A program made the position numbers and the translations under genes. Below, piece by piece: positions 48,964-56,975 of a DNA stretch of 64,000 nucleotides. Where the stretch lies: the NCBI RefSeq assembly GCF_012927205.1, contig NZ_JABBGC010000001.1, forward strand, positions 744,001 to 808,000, read 5' to 3'. The first letter of the stretch is position 1, and the number at the start of each line of letters is the position of its first letter. The notes beneath the pieces were generated by a model. The model did no database searches. It was given only the letters and a program-made list of their open reading frames with translations, and had not been told where the DNA came from. This DNA comes from Chitinophaga fulva. Its GTDB lineage: Bacteria > Bacteroidota > Bacteroidia > Chitinophagales > Chitinophagaceae.

Positions 48964-51392
48964 TCAGGAATATGATTTTTGTCAGACATTTCTCCTGATG
49001 CTTTACCAGCAAGCTTTTTACCCTGCCATTCGCTGAGCAGGAAAGTCATCAGCACAATGCTGATAGAGCTGGCGGGCATTAATATGGCCGCTACCAGCGG
49101 AGATAAAAGCCCTTGTACGGCGAAGTAAAGACCGGTTATATTATAAACGAGAGAGAGAATGAAACTGGCCAGGATAATGCGTTTGTTGGCTTTGCACAGT
49201 TGTACGAATGACAACAATAACGGCAGTTGCGTGGCTTCGAGGATGCCATCGCTGGCGGGGGTGAAATTGTTGCTGTCCTCTGTGAGGGAGATGCCGATAT
49301 CACTTTGTTTCAATGCGCCGGCGTCATTCAGCCCATCTCCTATCATCATCACTTTTTTACCCTGTTGTTGAAGGGAGACGATATAGGCCAGTTTATCCGC
49401 GGGCTTTTGTTCAAACAGTAAAGTGGTCTCATGGCCCATGAGCCTGCGCAGGTTCATGGCTTCCCGGTCGTTATCACCAGAGAGCACTGACATGGGATAC
49501 TGTTGCTGCAATTGTTTCAGCAACGGCCGGATACCGCTGCGGTAATTATTATGAATGGTGAACAGTCCGGTCAGTTTATCATTGACAGAGAGGTATACGA
49601 TGCTGCCGTCTACTTCATCCTTGCGGTGTGCGCCGGTAAATTCGGCATTGCCCAGTCGCAGGAAATTGCCTGCTACCCAGCCAGACACACCTTTGCCGGT
49701 AACATCCCGGAAGTCCCGCACAGGCATAGCTGCCTTGGTATTGCAATACCCGGAGATGGCTTTACTGAGCGGATGGGTGGACTGTGTGGCGAGACTGGCG
49801 ATCAGGCTCTCCTGGAAAGGGGTGAGCGTATCACCATAATATTTGACATCGCTGCCGGTTTTGCCGGTAAGCGTGCCGGTTTTATCGAACACGATATGTG
49901 TGGTGTTGGCGAGATTCTCGATGGCCTGGGCGTTGCGGAGATACAGCTGGTGCCTGCTCAGGATGCGCAGGATATGTCCGTTGGTAAAAGAAGAGGCCAG
50001 CAGCAACGCACATGGACAGGCAATGATCAGGATGGCGGTAACTGCAGGCCATATACGGGATGGGTCATGAAACGCCCAGTACGTGGCGCTGAGTGCGGCT
50101 ATCAGCAATACTACCCAAGTGAAATTGCGTCCCAGCAGGTGCACGAAAGACACGTGTTTTTCTTCTTTGTTCTTCAGCTCATCACGGTTCCAGAGACTGG
50201 TAAGGTAACTTTGCGCTACTTCCTTGATTGTCAGGATTTCGATATTGCCTTCCAGCTGCCGGCCGCCGGCATAGATGATCTCTCCCACGGATTTATTGAC
50301 AGGCGCGGCTTCGCCGGTCACAAAGCTATAGTCGATCAGCGCTTTTCCTCTCACGATGATGCCGTCTGCGGGCACCAGTTCATTGTTGTGGATAAGCAGG
50401 GTGTCGCCTGTTTTAATATCCGGTAATGCGGTAGGTACTTCTTTCTCATCGCGTATAACGCTGACGGCTATAGGGAAATAAGCTGTATAGTCACGATCGA
50501 AAGACAAACCCTGGTAGGTTTTGTCTTGCAGGATACGGCCTATCAGCATAAAGAACACGATGCCGGACATAGAGTCGAAATACCCTGCCTGTCCTTGTGT
50601 TACGTCTGCCACGCTTCGGATGAAAGTCACTACAATGGCGAGCACAATAGGAACGTCGATATTAAGGAAGCCGTGTTTGAGGCCGCTCCAGGCGGATTTG
50701 AAGAACACCTGTGCGCTATAGAAGAATACCGGTAATGCCAGTACGAGGTTCATGTACTGGAAGAGGCGGTTCATGCCGGCGTCGGTGTGGCCGCTGCCGG
50801 TAAAATATTCCGGGAAGCTAAGCAGCATGATGTTACCAAAACAGAAACCGGCTACGCCCAGTTGATAGATAAGATTACGTTTGATACCGGGCTTCTTATG
50901 CTGAAGGTCCTGAAGACTGATGTATGGTTCATAACCAATAGCTGTCAGCACTTCGGCTACACGCCGCAAGGAGGTTTGTGTTTCGGAGAAGATAACCAGT
51001 GCTTCTTTTTTGCTAAAGTTGACGGTTACACGTTGTATGCCTTTGTCGAGCCGGTGCAGGTTTTCCAGCAGCCACAGGCAGGAGCTGCAATGTATATGCG
51101 GAATATAGAAACTGACATGGGTTTGGTTTTCGTCCCTGAACTGAATCAGTTGTTGTTGAATTTTGTCATCTTCCAGGAAGGCGAATTTATCTTTTCTGAC
51201 AGTAATACGTTGATTTACACCAGGTTTGTTATTCAGGTCATAATATTCACAGAGGTCATACTGGTTCAATATTTCGTACACCAGTTTACAGCCTTCGCAG
51301 CAAAAAATTTTATCCTGGATGGTGATGTCCTGGTTGTGGCAATCTTCCCCGCAGTGGTAGCAGGTTACTTGTACGTCAGAATAGGTAGCCAT
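48960..51392 (-). CDS. ccoI: copper-translocating P-type ATPase of the FixI/CcoI type
   Basis: An 810-residue P1B ATPase. The N-terminus has a Cys-rich metal site (C11, C14, C18, C31, C32 and C35) and an HMA-like domain with HCSSCLWLLENL (C102 and C105). The transport motif is CPC in IIACPCALLLASS, followed by the phosphorylation motif DKTGTLTGKTG and the hinge MIGDGLNDAGALKQSD. The YHS-like Cys-rich start and operon position identify the FixI/CcoI group, which exports copper slowly for cbb3 assembly, not for detoxification. It begins two bases after the hemerythrin-like gene. Confidence 0.95.
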   Translation of the reverse strand: MATYSDVQVTCYHCGEDCHNQDITIQDKIFCCEGCKLVYEILNQYDLCEYYDLNNKPGVNQRITVRKDKFAFLEDDKIQQQLIQFRDENQTHVSFYIPHIHCSSCLWLLENLHRLDKGIQRVTVNFSKKEALVIFSETQTSLRRVAEVLTAIGYEPYISLQDLQHKKPGIKRNLIYQLGVAGFCFGNIMLLSFPEYFTGSGHTDAGMNRLFQYMNLVLALPVFFYSAQVFFKSAWSGLKHGFLNIDVPIVLAIVVTFIRSVADVTQGQAGYFDSMSGIVFFMLIGRILQDKTYQGLSFDRDYTAYFPIAVSVIRDEKEVPTALPDIKTGDTLLIHNNELVPADGIIVRGKALIDYSFVTGEAAPVNKSVGEIIYAGGRQLEGNIEILTIKEVAQSYLTSLWNRDELKNKEEKHVSFVHLLGRNFTWVVLLIAALSATYWAFHDPSRIWPAVTAILIIACPCALLLASSFTNGHILRILSRHQLYLRNAQAIENLANTTHIVFDKTGTLTGKTGSDVKYYGDTLTPFQESLIASLATQSTHPLSKAISGYCNTKAAMPVRDFRDVTGKGVSGWVAGNFLRLGNAEFTGAHRKDEVDGSIVYLSVNDKLTGLFTIHNNYRSGIRPLLKQLQQQYPMSVLSGDNDREAMNLRRLMGHETTLLFEQKPADKLAYIVSLQQQGKKVMMIGDGLNDAGALKQSDIGISLTEDSNNFTPASDGILEATQLPLLLSFVQLCKANKRIILASFILSLVYNITGLYFAVQGLLSPLVAAILMPASSISIVLMTFLLSEWQGKKLAGKASGEMSDKNHIPD

Positions 51393-51394
51393 GA

Positions 51395-51949
51395 TTAGTC
51401 GATGCTTACGGTGTTAAGAATTTCATCCTGATGGATAATGATGGTGTTGGCAGGCAATACGGCCGGATACAGGATGTTTTGTGCGATATAGTGCCACTGT
51501 TGCAGCAGTTGCTCCACGGTGTACATATCACTGAGGCATATTTTATAAGCGGGGCTCCAGTGGCCTTGCAGCAGGTAGTTGCCGGTTACCTGGCGGAGTT
51601 TCTGGAGCAGCAGCATAATTTTCTCGAACGATAGCCGGATGCTGTCGTAGGCGGTGGGTTTCAGGCTTTTGCGACCTTTTTTATGGATGGAAGCGTTGCG
51701 GATGACCGGGAAGATGAGCGTCATTTCCTTGCGCATCAGTTGCGATATTTCGGTCTGCATTTTAGCAAACAGCAGTTGCTGTAGATCTGTGGTGGCCGGG
51801 GCAGTTGGGTCGTCCTGCCTTTCCAGGTTAAACCAGGCCATGACTTCTTCCGCGGTGCGTTCTATCGGTTGATGGAACTTGCTGGCAATCACGTCGCAGA
51901 GTGCGGCGGGTGTCAGTTCGTGAAAGTTAATGATAGCATATGGATGCAT
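51395..51949 (-). CDS. hemerythrin-like (Ric/YtfE-related) protein with missing ligands
   Basis: A 184-residue protein. The layout resembles the hemerythrin domain of iron-sulfur repair proteins: FHELTPAALCDVIASKFHQP (abridged here) near 9-28, then a long helix with LLFAKMQTEISQLMRKEMTLIFPVI (about 64-88). In true members this helix reads H-x-x-x-E with KEE-x-x-LFP; here both expected histidines are Met or Gln. A di-iron site is therefore doubtful. It is the first gene of the operon carrying tandem FNR-like boxes and precedes the copper ATPase by two bases. Confidence 0.55.
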   Translation of the reverse strand: MHPYAIINFHELTPAALCDVIASKFHQPIERTAEEVMAWFNLERQDDPTAPATTDLQQLLFAKMQTEISQLMRKEMTLIFPVIRNASIHKKGRKSLKPTAYDSIRLSFEKIMLLLQKLRQVTGNYLLQGHWSPAYKICLSDMYTVEQLLQQWHYIAQNILYPAVLPANTIIIHQDEILNTVSID

Positions 51950-51973
51950 GGATGGATGGTATTTTTGATGTTA

Positions 51974-51981
51974 CAAAAGTA
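51974..51981 (-). promoter_or_regulatory. -7 promoter element (TACTTTTG) of the hemerythrin-ccoI operon
   Basis: Minus-strand consensus, 24 bases before the ATG at 51949. The nearer FNR-like box begins 23 bases upstream, exactly as at the cbb3 operon. Confidence 0.65.
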
Positions 51982-52003
51982 CCGGTACACCCATCCCTGT
52001 GGA

Positions 52004-52017
52004 ATGATATGTATCAA
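52004..52017 (-). promoter_or_regulatory. FNR-like box 1 (TTGATACATATCAT)
   Basis: Minus-strand TTGAT-N4-ATCAT, 9 of 10 matches to the FNR consensus. Centred about 43 bp upstream of the predicted transcription start of the hemerythrin-ccoI operon. Confidence 0.7.
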
Positions 52018-52025
52018 GTCAGCGT

Positions 52026-52039
52026 ATGATATTTGTCAG
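52026..52039 (-). promoter_or_regulatory. FNR-like box 2 (CTGACAAATATCAT)
   Basis: A weaker copy with centre 22 bp (two helical turns) from box 1. All three boxes in the window share the half-site ATATCAT. Confidence 0.5.
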
Positions 52040-52058
52040 TACCTGCCTGAAACGGCGG

Positions 52059-52769
52059 CTAGTCCTGGAGATTGGCGGTTTTTACGATCTGCTGGAGGTC
52101 GAGGAGACGTATTTTTTTACCTTCCAGCTCGATCATACCGTCTTTTTTGAATTCGGAAAGCAGGCGGATGGCCGATTCGGTGGCGGTGCCTACGAGGTTG
52201 GCGATTTCTTCACGGGAGAGGCGGACGCTGAGGGTATGGCCGTCTGCTTCCAGGCCATAGGTTTCTTTGATGAAGAGCAGGGTCTCTGCGAGTCTTTCCC
52301 GCACCGGTTTCTGGGCGAGGTGGGTGATTTTAAGCTCGGCTTTGCGCAGTTCGCTGGACAGGATGCGCATCATTTCAAAAGAGAGGGAGGCATCCTTCTG
52401 CAGGATGCTCATGAAAAGGTCTTTTGGTACAAAGCAGATAGAAGAATCTTCCAGGGCGGTGGCGGTGGCGGTGTAGCGCTCATTGCTGAGCAGTGCTTTA
52501 TACCCCATGATGTCACCGGCTTTTACCAGGCGGATGATTTGTTCACGGCCATCATCGCCGCTGTGGGACAGCTTTATTTTCCCGTCGTTGATACAGTAAA
52601 CGCCAAAAGGATAGGCGCCTTCATGGAAGATCACCTGGCCTTTTTTGTAGACGGAGCATACTTTGGCCTGGTCAATCTGTTCCAGATTGCACTGTTCCGC
52701 CTTGCAGAAAATGGAAGAAAAACGGTCCTTGCAATGTTGGCAAGCAGGATTTTGTATTGTGCTACCCAT
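52059..52769 (-). CDS. Crp/Fnr-family regulator with N-terminal cysteine cluster
   Basis: A 236-residue regulator starting at the ATG at 52769. N-terminal cysteines C10, C13, C22 and C27 (CQHCKDRFSSIFCKAEQC) and C112 in SSICFVPKDLF resemble the [4Fe-4S] ligands of FNR, where one central Cys lies in a comparable context; spacing differs from E. coli FNR (CxxCx5C). The cyclic-nucleotide-like barrel spans about 30-150. The winged helix has EIANLVGTATESAIRLLSEF with Glu and Arg of the recognition helix. It is the neighbour of the cbb3 block and the likely ligand of the FNR-like boxes. Confidence 0.9.
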   Translation of the reverse strand: MGSTIQNPACQHCKDRFSSIFCKAEQCNLEQIDQAKVCSVYKKGQVIFHEGAYPFGVYCINDGKIKLSHSGDDGREQIIRLVKAGDIMGYKALLSNERYTATATALEDSSICFVPKDLFMSILQKDASLSFEMMRILSSELRKAELKITHLAQKPVRERLAETLLFIKETYGLEADGHTLSVRLSREEIANLVGTATESAIRLLSEFKKDGMIELEGKKIRLLDLQQIVKTANLQD

Positions 52770-52778
52770 ATCAATCTG

Positions 52779-52786
52779 CAAAAGTA
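52779..52786 (-). promoter_or_regulatory. -7 promoter element (TACTTTTG) of the fnr-type gene
   Basis: Minus-strand consensus nine bases upstream of the ATG at 52769; very short or no leader. Confidence 0.6.
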
Positions 52787-52822
52787 CTAATTTACAGCTC
52801 CTTAACCAAAGCAAATGCTGTC

Positions 52823-53419
52823 GTGTCGTTAAATTATTATGTAATTTATAAACCATATGAGGTGCTGTCCCGGTTTACCCCGGAAGGAAACAAATCCTGC
52901 CTGGCAGATTACTTTAAAGTGCCCCGGGATGTGTATCCGGTGGGGCGGCTGGACTATGACAGCGAGGGGCTGTTGTTGCTAACGAATGACAAGTCATTGA
53001 ATAACAGGTTGCTACTGCCACAATACGCACATGAAAGGGAATACTGGGTGCAGGTGGACGGAGCTGTTACAGATACCGCCGTGCATCAGCTGCAGGAAGG
53101 CGTGGATATTACGGTAGACGGTAAGCTTTATCATACAAAGCCCTGTTTTGCTGAAATCTTTTCCGACGAGCCTTTTTTGCCGCCGCGCAACCCTCCTATC
53201 CGTTTCCGCAAAAACATTCCGGCGCCATGGTTGCGACTGATATTGCAGGAAGGAAAAAACAGGCAGGTACGTAAGATGACGGCGGCCACCGGCTTTCCTA
53301 CGTTGAGGCTTGTCCGTTACCGGATGGAAGAAGTCACTATAGAAGGTATGCAGCCCGGAGACATGGTACAGTTGAGTCGTAATACCGTTTATAAAAAACT
53401 CCGCTTGCAAGTATCCTGA
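52823..53419 (+). CDS. RsuA/RluE-family pseudouridine synthase
   Basis: About 198 residues if started at the GTG at 52823; an ATG at 52757 would overlap the divergent fnr coding region, so it is less likely. The opening NYYVIYKPYEVLSRFTPEG matches the family. The catalytic Asp lies in PVGRLDYDSEGLLLLTND, and QEGKNRQVRKMTAATGFPTLRLVRY is the second signature. There is no S4 domain, as in RluE, which modifies 23S rRNA U2457. The specific target is an inference. Confidence 0.9.
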   Translation: MSLNYYVIYKPYEVLSRFTPEGNKSCLADYFKVPRDVYPVGRLDYDSEGLLLLTNDKSLNNRLLLPQYAHEREYWVQVDGAVTDTAVHQLQEGVDITVDGKLYHTKPCFAEIFSDEPFLPPRNPPIRFRKNIPAPWLRLILQEGKNRQVRKMTAATGFPTLRLVRYRMEEVTIEGMQPGDMVQLSRNTVYKKLRLQVS

Positions 53420-53447
53420 TTTGAAGGGATTTGATTACTTTAATGTT

Positions 53448-53520
53448 CCCGGGGCAGAAGCCCGGGACTAAAATGTTGAATGCGGATTGATCTCCATTTC
53501 TCCTGGGCTTTGGCTCCGGG
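53448..53520. repeat. REP-like doublet downstream of the pseudouridine synthase gene
   Basis: CCCGGGGCAGAAGCCCGGG at 53448-53466 and CCTGGGCTTTGGCTCCGGG at 53502-53520, two GC-rich hairpins related to the palindromes at 24686 and 34777. They lie in the spacer before yicC and may work as terminators. Confidence 0.65.
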
Positions 53521-53569
53521 AAATATCAAATAACCATTTGTCAATATTAGCAAATCCACAAATTTTAAC

Positions 53570-53577
53570 TAGGTTTG
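53570..53577 (+). promoter_or_regulatory. -7 promoter element (TAGGTTTG) of yicC
   Basis: Consensus match, 19 bases before the yicC ATG at 53597. Confidence 0.55.
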
Positions 53578-53596
53578 TTGCCTACAAATATCTATT

Positions 53597-54472
53597 ATGC
53601 TGAAATCAATGACTGGCTTCGGAAGGGCGGAAAGCACGAGAGGCGAAACAAGTATCGTGGTTGAAATCAAATCGCTGAATGGAAAGCAATTTGAAGTGAA
53701 CCTGAAAATATCGCCCCTGTTAAAACCCTACGAGTTTGACATCCGTTCGCTGATGCAACAAACCCTGCAACGCGGGACACTGGATGTCAGCATCAACATT
53801 CGTCAGAATGGTGCAACGCGGCCGGTTGTGATTAACACAGACCTGGCCAAGTATTATTACCAGTCCATCACGATGCTGGCCAATCAGCTGGAGCTGCCAC
53901 AGGGCGATATGCTGAATGTGCTGATGAAGCTGCCGGAAGTGGTAACGCCATCTACCGACCAGTTGACCAAAGAAGAGTGGAAAGATGTGGAAGACACCCT
54001 GAAGGAAGCACTCACCGATCTGGACATTCACCGTCAGGATGAAGGCCAGATGCTAAAGTCAGACCTGCAAACGCGCATTGATAATATCGAACAATATTCC
54101 CTTAAAGTCCGCGAACTGGACCCGCTCCGGAAAGATCGTATCCGCCAGCGCCTCGAAGGCCTGCTGGCAGAACATGTGGGCAAAGACAATGTTGACGGCA
54201 ACAGGCTGGAACAGGAACTGATCTTTTATTTGGAAAAACTGGATATCTCTGAAGAACTGTCCCGTTTGGAAAATCACCTCCGTTACTTCCGTGAGATCCT
54301 GAAAGACGAAGATCCGGCCAAAGGAAAGAAACTGGGCTTTGTGTTGCAGGAAATCGGCCGTGAAATCAATACCACCGGTTCTAAAGCCAACGACGCCGGT
54401 ATCCAGCAGTGGGTAGTACTGATGAAAGATGAACTGGAGAAAGCCAAGGAACAAGTATTAAACGTTTTATAG
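53597..54472 (+). CDS. YicC-family endoribonuclease
   Basis: A 291-residue protein. The N-terminal signature MLKSMTGFGRAE opens a YicC-type domain (1-155), followed by KSLNGKQFEVNLKI. The C-terminal DUF1732 region ends with GFVLQEIGREINTTGSKAND (abridged as LQEIGREINTTGSKAND), with invariant Glu and Arg residues. YicC acts as an endoribonuclease in E. coli RNA turnover; the fold and length here are typical. In many genomes yicC precedes gmk; here it precedes gldH by 17 bases, probably in the same operon. Confidence 0.94.
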   Translation: MLKSMTGFGRAESTRGETSIVVEIKSLNGKQFEVNLKISPLLKPYEFDIRSLMQQTLQRGTLDVSINIRQNGATRPVVINTDLAKYYYQSITMLANQLELPQGDMLNVLMKLPEVVTPSTDQLTKEEWKDVEDTLKEALTDLDIHRQDEGQMLKSDLQTRIDNIEQYSLKVRELDPLRKDRIRQRLEGLLAEHVGKDNVDGNRLEQELIFYLEKLDISEELSRLENHLRYFREILKDEDPAKGKKLGFVLQEIGREINTTGSKANDAGIQQWVVLMKDELEKAKEQVLNVL

Positions 54473-54489
54473 TAAGGCGTATACCGTAT

Positions 54490-54978
54490 ATGAAAAGACT
54501 ATTTGGGGTAACCGCAGGTTTACTTTTACTGGCTGCAGCCTGCAAGCCGATCAAAATGGATGCCTACGAAAAGAACCTGGAAATACCGGGACATGACTGG
54601 GCTTACGGCTATAAACCTTCTTTTGATGTGAACATTCTGCCGGAAGATACTGCTACCCTGTTTGATATTTATGTGAATGTACGCCATAGCGATGCCTATC
54701 CCTACAGCAATATGTGGCTGCTGATAGGCACCAAATATCCGGATGACAGTATTCCCAAAGAACAAAGGGTAGAACTGCCGCTGGCGGATATCAACGGCAA
54801 ATGGCATGGCAACGGTATCGATGATATTTTTGAACACCGGGTCCTTATCCAGCAAAAAGCCCTCTTCAACAAACCAGGCACCTATCATTTTACATTTGAA
54901 CAAAACATGCGGCAAAACCCGCTCCCCCATGTAATGAATATAGGTCTGCGGATAGAGAAAGCCGGCAAACGGCCATGA
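54490..54978 (+). CDS. gldH: gliding motility lipoprotein GldH
   Basis: A 162-residue lipoprotein: LLLAAACKP with C18 as lipidated Cys. The mature part matches GldH with DWAYGYKPSFDVNI, YVNVRHSDAYPYSNMWLLI and IDDIFEHRVLIQQKALFN. GldH is required for gliding in Flavobacterium johnsoniae and occurs in non-gliding Bacteroidota as well. It overlaps the start of the downstream histidine kinase (ATGATG), suggesting coupled translation. No other gld gene is in the window. Confidence 0.9.
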   Translation: MKRLFGVTAGLLLLAAACKPIKMDAYEKNLEIPGHDWAYGYKPSFDVNILPEDTATLFDIYVNVRHSDAYPYSNMWLLIGTKYPDDSIPKEQRVELPLADINGKWHGNGIDDIFEHRVLIQQKALFNKPGTYHFTFEQNMRQNPLPHVMNIGLRIEKAGKRP

Positions 54979-55994
54979 TGAGAAAATTCTTTAATAAAAT
55001 GCAGGAAGGGCAGTCCGTGTCCTTCATTTACCTGCTGGTACTGGCTTACACTATCGTCGCTCTCATCTGGTGGGGCGTGCTGCTGTTCAGACAAAGCGAA
55101 CAGATCAGTCAGTTCGAGAAACAAAACCTCTCCCTACGCATCGATAGCCTCGCCCAGCCGGTGGAACATCAGCTGGAGTTTCAACGGATAGAAAAAGACG
55201 CTCATATGCGATCTTTTAAATATGTAGGAGAAGGTGCCATTTTTTTAGGAATCATTCTGCTCGGCGCGCTCTTTGTATATAGAGCGGTCTGGAAATACAT
55301 GAAGCTCAGCAGGCAGCAGCAAAACTTTATGATGGCCGTAACACATGAATTGAAATCGCCCATCGCTGCCGCCAAACTGAACCTGGAAACCATCCGCAGA
55401 CATAAGCTGGATGAGGAAAAGCAGGCCAAGCTGATAGACAATACCATCCGGGAAACCAACCGGCTCGACCAGCTCTGTAATAACATTTTGCTGGCAGCAC
55501 AGCTGGAAACCCACAACTATAAGCTGTTTAAGGAACCGCTCGACTTCTCCGCCTTATTGGAAGGGAATATCCGGGAATTGCGCAACCGCATCGCAACACA
55601 TGTCATAAATGCAGACATTCTGCCACATGTGTGGCTGGAGGGTGACAAGCTGATGTTACAAATCATCCTCAGCAACCTCGTAGAAAATGCGGTGAAATAT
55701 GCTCCCCGCAACTCCACGATCACGGTACGCCTCTTCGAATCCGGTCATCGCCTGAAATTACAGGTGTCGGATGAAGGCCCCGGGGTGCCTGATGAGGAAA
55801 AGGAACGCATCTTCATGAAATTCTACCGCCTTGGTAATGAAAACACCAGAAAAGCCAAGGGCTCGGGATTAGGATTGTTTCTCACCGCCAAGATCGTTGA
55901 ACAACACAACGGCCTGATCTGGGTGAAAGACAACCAGCCTACAGGTGCCTGCTTCGAGATAATCTGGCAGGAATATTCCGTGCAAAGAGCGTAA
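54975..55994 (+). CDS. sensor histidine kinase (HisKA/HATPase), second system
   Basis: A 339-residue kinase with two membrane helices (about 17-38 and 84-103) flanking a small periplasmic domain. The phospho-acceptor is H124 in MMAVTHELKSPIAAAKLN. The ATP domain is intact: ILSNLVENAVKYAP, DEGPGVPDEEKERIF, and GSGLGLFLTAKIVE. It may start at 54975 or at the second ATG at 54978. It overlaps gldH and is followed by its response regulator 62 bases later. The signal is unknown; coupling with gldH suggests an envelope function. Confidence 0.93.
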   Translation: MMRKFFNKMQEGQSVSFIYLLVLAYTIVALIWWGVLLFRQSEQISQFEKQNLSLRIDSLAQPVEHQLEFQRIEKDAHMRSFKYVGEGAIFLGIILLGALFVYRAVWKYMKLSRQQQNFMMAVTHELKSPIAAAKLNLETIRRHKLDEEKQAKLIDNTIRETNRLDQLCNNILLAAQLETHNYKLFKEPLDFSALLEGNIRELRNRIATHVINADILPHVWLEGDKLMLQIILSNLVENAVKYAPRNSTITVRLFESGHRLKLQVSDEGPGVPDEEKERIFMKFYRLGNENTRKAKGSGLGLFLTAKIVEQHNGLIWVKDNQPTGACFEIIWQEYSVQRA

Positions 55995-56056
55995 ATTAGT
56001 TGACGGATTCATGCTTCGGCAAGTCCGTGATTTATAGTCACATCAAACGATAACAC

Positions 56057-56767
56057 ATGAAGGAAGCGACCAAAGCATCCATATTACTGGTGGAGGACGA
56101 GGAAAACCTCCAGGAGGCGCTTAAGCTCAACCTGGAACTGGAAGGATATGAGGTGACCGCCGTAGACAACGGTACCGCTGCCCTGAAAGCAGTAAAAAAC
56201 GAATATTTCGATCTCATCATACTGGATATCATGTTGCCGGAAATGGACGGCATTGCTGTATGCGAAAACATCCGCATCCAGAACAATGAAGTGCCCATCC
56301 TCTTCCTGAGCGCTAAAAACAGCAGCGCCGACCGCGTGCTGGGCCTCAAAAAAGGTGGTGATGATTACATGACCAAACCCTTCAACCTCGAAGAGCTGCT
56401 GCTCCGCGTAGAGAAGCTGATCGTCAAAAACAAAAAAATACAGGATAAAGACAGCGTGCCCAATGTTTACCGCTTTGGCGATAATATGATCGATTTTGCC
56501 GCACAGGAATGCGTAGGCAAAGACGGTAAACACTATGAACTGAGCAAGAAAGAAGCAATGCTGCTGAAACTGTTGATCGAAAACAAAGGCGAAGTAGTCA
56601 CCCGTGAGAAAATATTGCAGGTGGTATGGGGATATAACGTTTACCCCACTACGCGCACCATCGATAACTTCATCCTCAACTTCCGCAAATACTTTGAGGA
56701 AGACAGCCGCAACTCCAAGTATTTCCACTCTGTAAGAGGCGTAGGGTACAAGTTTACCGAAGCCTGA
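56057..56767 (+). CDS. OmpR-family response regulator, second system
   Basis: A 236-residue regulator. The receiver has VEDEEN near the N-terminus, phospho-acceptor D57 in LIILDIMLPEMDG, the switch residue in LFLSAKNSS and Lys in DDYMTKPFNLEELL. The winged-helix domain (about 135-234) ends in KYFHSVRGVGYKFTEA. It pairs with the upstream kinase at 54975-55994. It is followed by an ATTT-phased hairpin that may terminate the gldH-kinase-regulator transcript. Confidence 0.95.
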   Translation: MKEATKASILLVEDEENLQEALKLNLELEGYEVTAVDNGTAALKAVKNEYFDLIILDIMLPEMDGIAVCENIRIQNNEVPILFLSAKNSSADRVLGLKKGGDDYMTKPFNLEELLLRVEKLIVKNKKIQDKDSVPNVYRFGDNMIDFAAQECVGKDGKHYELSKKEAMLLKLLIENKGEVVTREKILQVVWGYNVYPTTRTIDNFILNFRKYFEEDSRNSKYFHSVRGVGYKFTEA

Positions 56768-56771
56768 TCAT

Positions 56772-56832
56772 TCAGCTATTTGGTTATTTGGTCATTTAAA
56801 ATATTTAAATATCCAAATAACCAAATGACTGA
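56772..56832. repeat. ATTT-phased compact inverted repeat
   Basis: Arms of 29 nt (56772-56800 and 56804-56832), four mismatches, loop of 3 nt. ATTT words begin at 56778, 56786 and 56794 (exact 8-bp period). Likely transcription terminator after the response regulator. Confidence 0.7.
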
Positions 56833-56975
56833 AGACAAAACCACTTTTCCGCAATTTCTCCCCGCTTGCCTGTAAAAAACTGCCTCCGGATAATTCCCGC
56901 TTCCCCAAAGGAGTGTTTTGACCGATATTTATTGGACTGATCAGAAAGAGTTCAACTTTCCTGTAAACCTTAGAC

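Noticed and set aside
48976..52769. Copper-resistance island
   Set aside because: The ATPase belongs to the FixI/CcoI type by its Cys-rich N-terminus and cbb3 context; no cop or cus efflux gene is present.
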